Source: Clostridiales bacterium
Lineage (GTDB): Bacteria; Bacillota; Clostridia; Oscillospirales; CAG-382
DNA length: 31,147 bases
Assembly (NCBI GenBank): GCA_003452915.1
Contig: DMMZ01000023.1
Coordinates: forward strand, 31,267 to 62,413
Direction: 5' to 3'
Below the pieces are notes generated by a model. The model was given only the letters and a program-made list of their open reading frames with translations. It was not told where the DNA came from and made no database searches. Positions 30,222-31,147 of the stretch are shown here, in pieces. Position 1 is the stretch's first letter. Every line of letters starts with the position of its first letter. Position numbers and translations under genes: made by a program.

Positions 30222-31147
30222 TTAAAATTCATCGCTATAAACAATTAACGGGTTATTATTACAATATGCGAACATATTATAACCAGTGATACCGCCGTTT
30301 GCTCCTACAATACCATCCGCATTGATAAACCTACCAACACTTGGGTCATAATATCTGGAGTTGAGGTAATACCAGCCGGTTTCGGAATCGTAGTAGTACG
30401 AGCGGTAGCGGAAGGGGTTTGCCTGTCCGACTGTGGATGCTAGAGAGCCGGTTATTCCCATCTGTATTTTCCTGTGATATTACCAGCTGCATCATAAGTA
30501 TACGTATAAGTCTGGTTCGCGTAAGCGTTGTCCTCCTGAGTCAGCTGACCCAGTTTATCATAGGTGAACGACTGCTTTTCAATATCGTTTTCTTTTACTG
30601 TAAGGATATTACCTACATTGTCATAGGTATAGCTGTATTTAATAATAGAAGCCGAACCGTTTTTAATCTCTACATCCGACACAAGAGGAGTGGTAGTACT
30701 TGCACCGCTGCCTGCAAGATATGTGTAATTTACATTTAAAGCGTTTGAATATTCCTTCTTTGTAACACGCTCTAATTCATCATAGTAATAAGTTATTGTC
30801 GCATTTGTCGGAAGAGTGTATTGCTGAACCTTTCCGATGCCTACCTGATATGGTGCGCCGTCGATTTTTTCCTTATAGGTTATCCCGTAATTCATCGTCT
30901 TTCCGGGAAGCGTATATACCGAGCCGCTTGCTCTGCCGAGAGAATCGAACCAGTTCTCGACACCCATGACAAGTGCTCCACAGAATTTTTCAGACGCCCT
31001 TACCAGCCTGTTATATTTGTCATATTCATAAGAATATTGTTTACCGTTTACATGATCGGTGCTGTTGGCAAGCCTTCCGTTTGCATCATAGGAGAAGGTA
31101 AACTTTTCCACACCATTATACTTGATTGCAATAACCATGTCAAGCGA
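30222..31147 (-). pseudogene. RHS-repeat protein, 3' part, frameshifted and truncated (runs off window)
   Basis: The gene enters from the right edge in frame (SLDMVIAIKYNGVEK). YD repeats are visible: FSYDANGRLANSTD, YEYDKYNRLVRASE, YYYDELERVTKKEY, YTYDNVGNILTV, FTYDKLGQL and YTYDAAGNITGKY. The frame then stops at 30452, and another frame opens at 30461 with ITGSLASTVGQANPFRYRSYY. This leads into the RHS core LNSRYYDPSVGRFINADG and AYCNNNPL. The switch between two GNITG-like points suggests a deletion between repeats. After NNNPLIVYSD the protein ends at once, so the variable C-terminal (usually toxin) domain is missing. RHS proteins are large secreted or wall-associated shells delivering such domains. 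Confidence 0.85.

Overview
The window looks like a low-GC Gram-positive anaerobe of the Clostridia, probably a gut Oscillospirales/Ruminococcaceae-type genome. The evidence is strong AGGAGG-type ribosome-binding sites, near-consensus TTGACA/TATAAT promoters, a desulfoferrodoxin-type superoxide reductase, a C_GCAxxG_C_C redox protein, a clostridial Crp/Fnr regulator and large serine recombinases. No rRNA, tRNA or CRISPR array was seen.

Positions 1-5.2 kb hold small stress and redox genes. There is the start of a radical SAM gene that runs off the left edge. A small Cys-rich protein (minus) and an unknown 275-aa protein (plus) are divergently transcribed, each from a promoter carrying the same GAAC-GTAT-GTTC operator, which resembles a Gram-positive LexA box. 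Then come desulfoferrodoxin and thioredoxin (divergent, each with its own palindromic site), a methyltransferase pseudogene, a Crp/Fnr regulator and a membrane protein.

Positions 5.2-16.9 kb hold one long minus-strand branched-chain amino acid operon, in transcription order ilvB-ilvN-ilvC-ilvD-leuA-cimA-leuC-leuD-leuB. It encodes pyruvate to the 2-keto acids of valine, leucine and, via citramalate, isoleucine; no threonine deaminase or transaminase is present. A consensus promoter, a 50-codon Ile/Val/Leu-rich leader peptide and an 11-bp intrinsic terminator precede ilvB, so the operon appears controlled by ribosome-mediated attenuation. Three of its intergenic gaps carry strong RNA-like folds. 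Two of them share the same layout: a hairpin followed by a three-way junction.

Positions 17-22.8 kb hold an ABC-2 exporter with two intact permeases but a broken ATPase, a C_GCAxxG_C_C protein, a PlsC-like acyltransferase with a zinc-ribbon-like insert, and a GltS-like symporter. Positions 22.8-23.3 kb are debris: an IS transposase tail and a truncated M23 peptidase.

Positions 23.4-30 kb look like an integrative element. A divergent XRE repressor pair sits over shared operators. A tightly coupled minus-strand operon follows: a serine-recombinase paralogue lacking its catalytic serine, an active-looking large serine recombinase, two proteins related to that recombinase's C-terminal domain, and two ParB-like genes, one interrupted by a stop codon. 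The right edge is a truncated, frameshifted RHS-repeat gene. All positions and folds were read by eye; no alignment, folding or database search was run.
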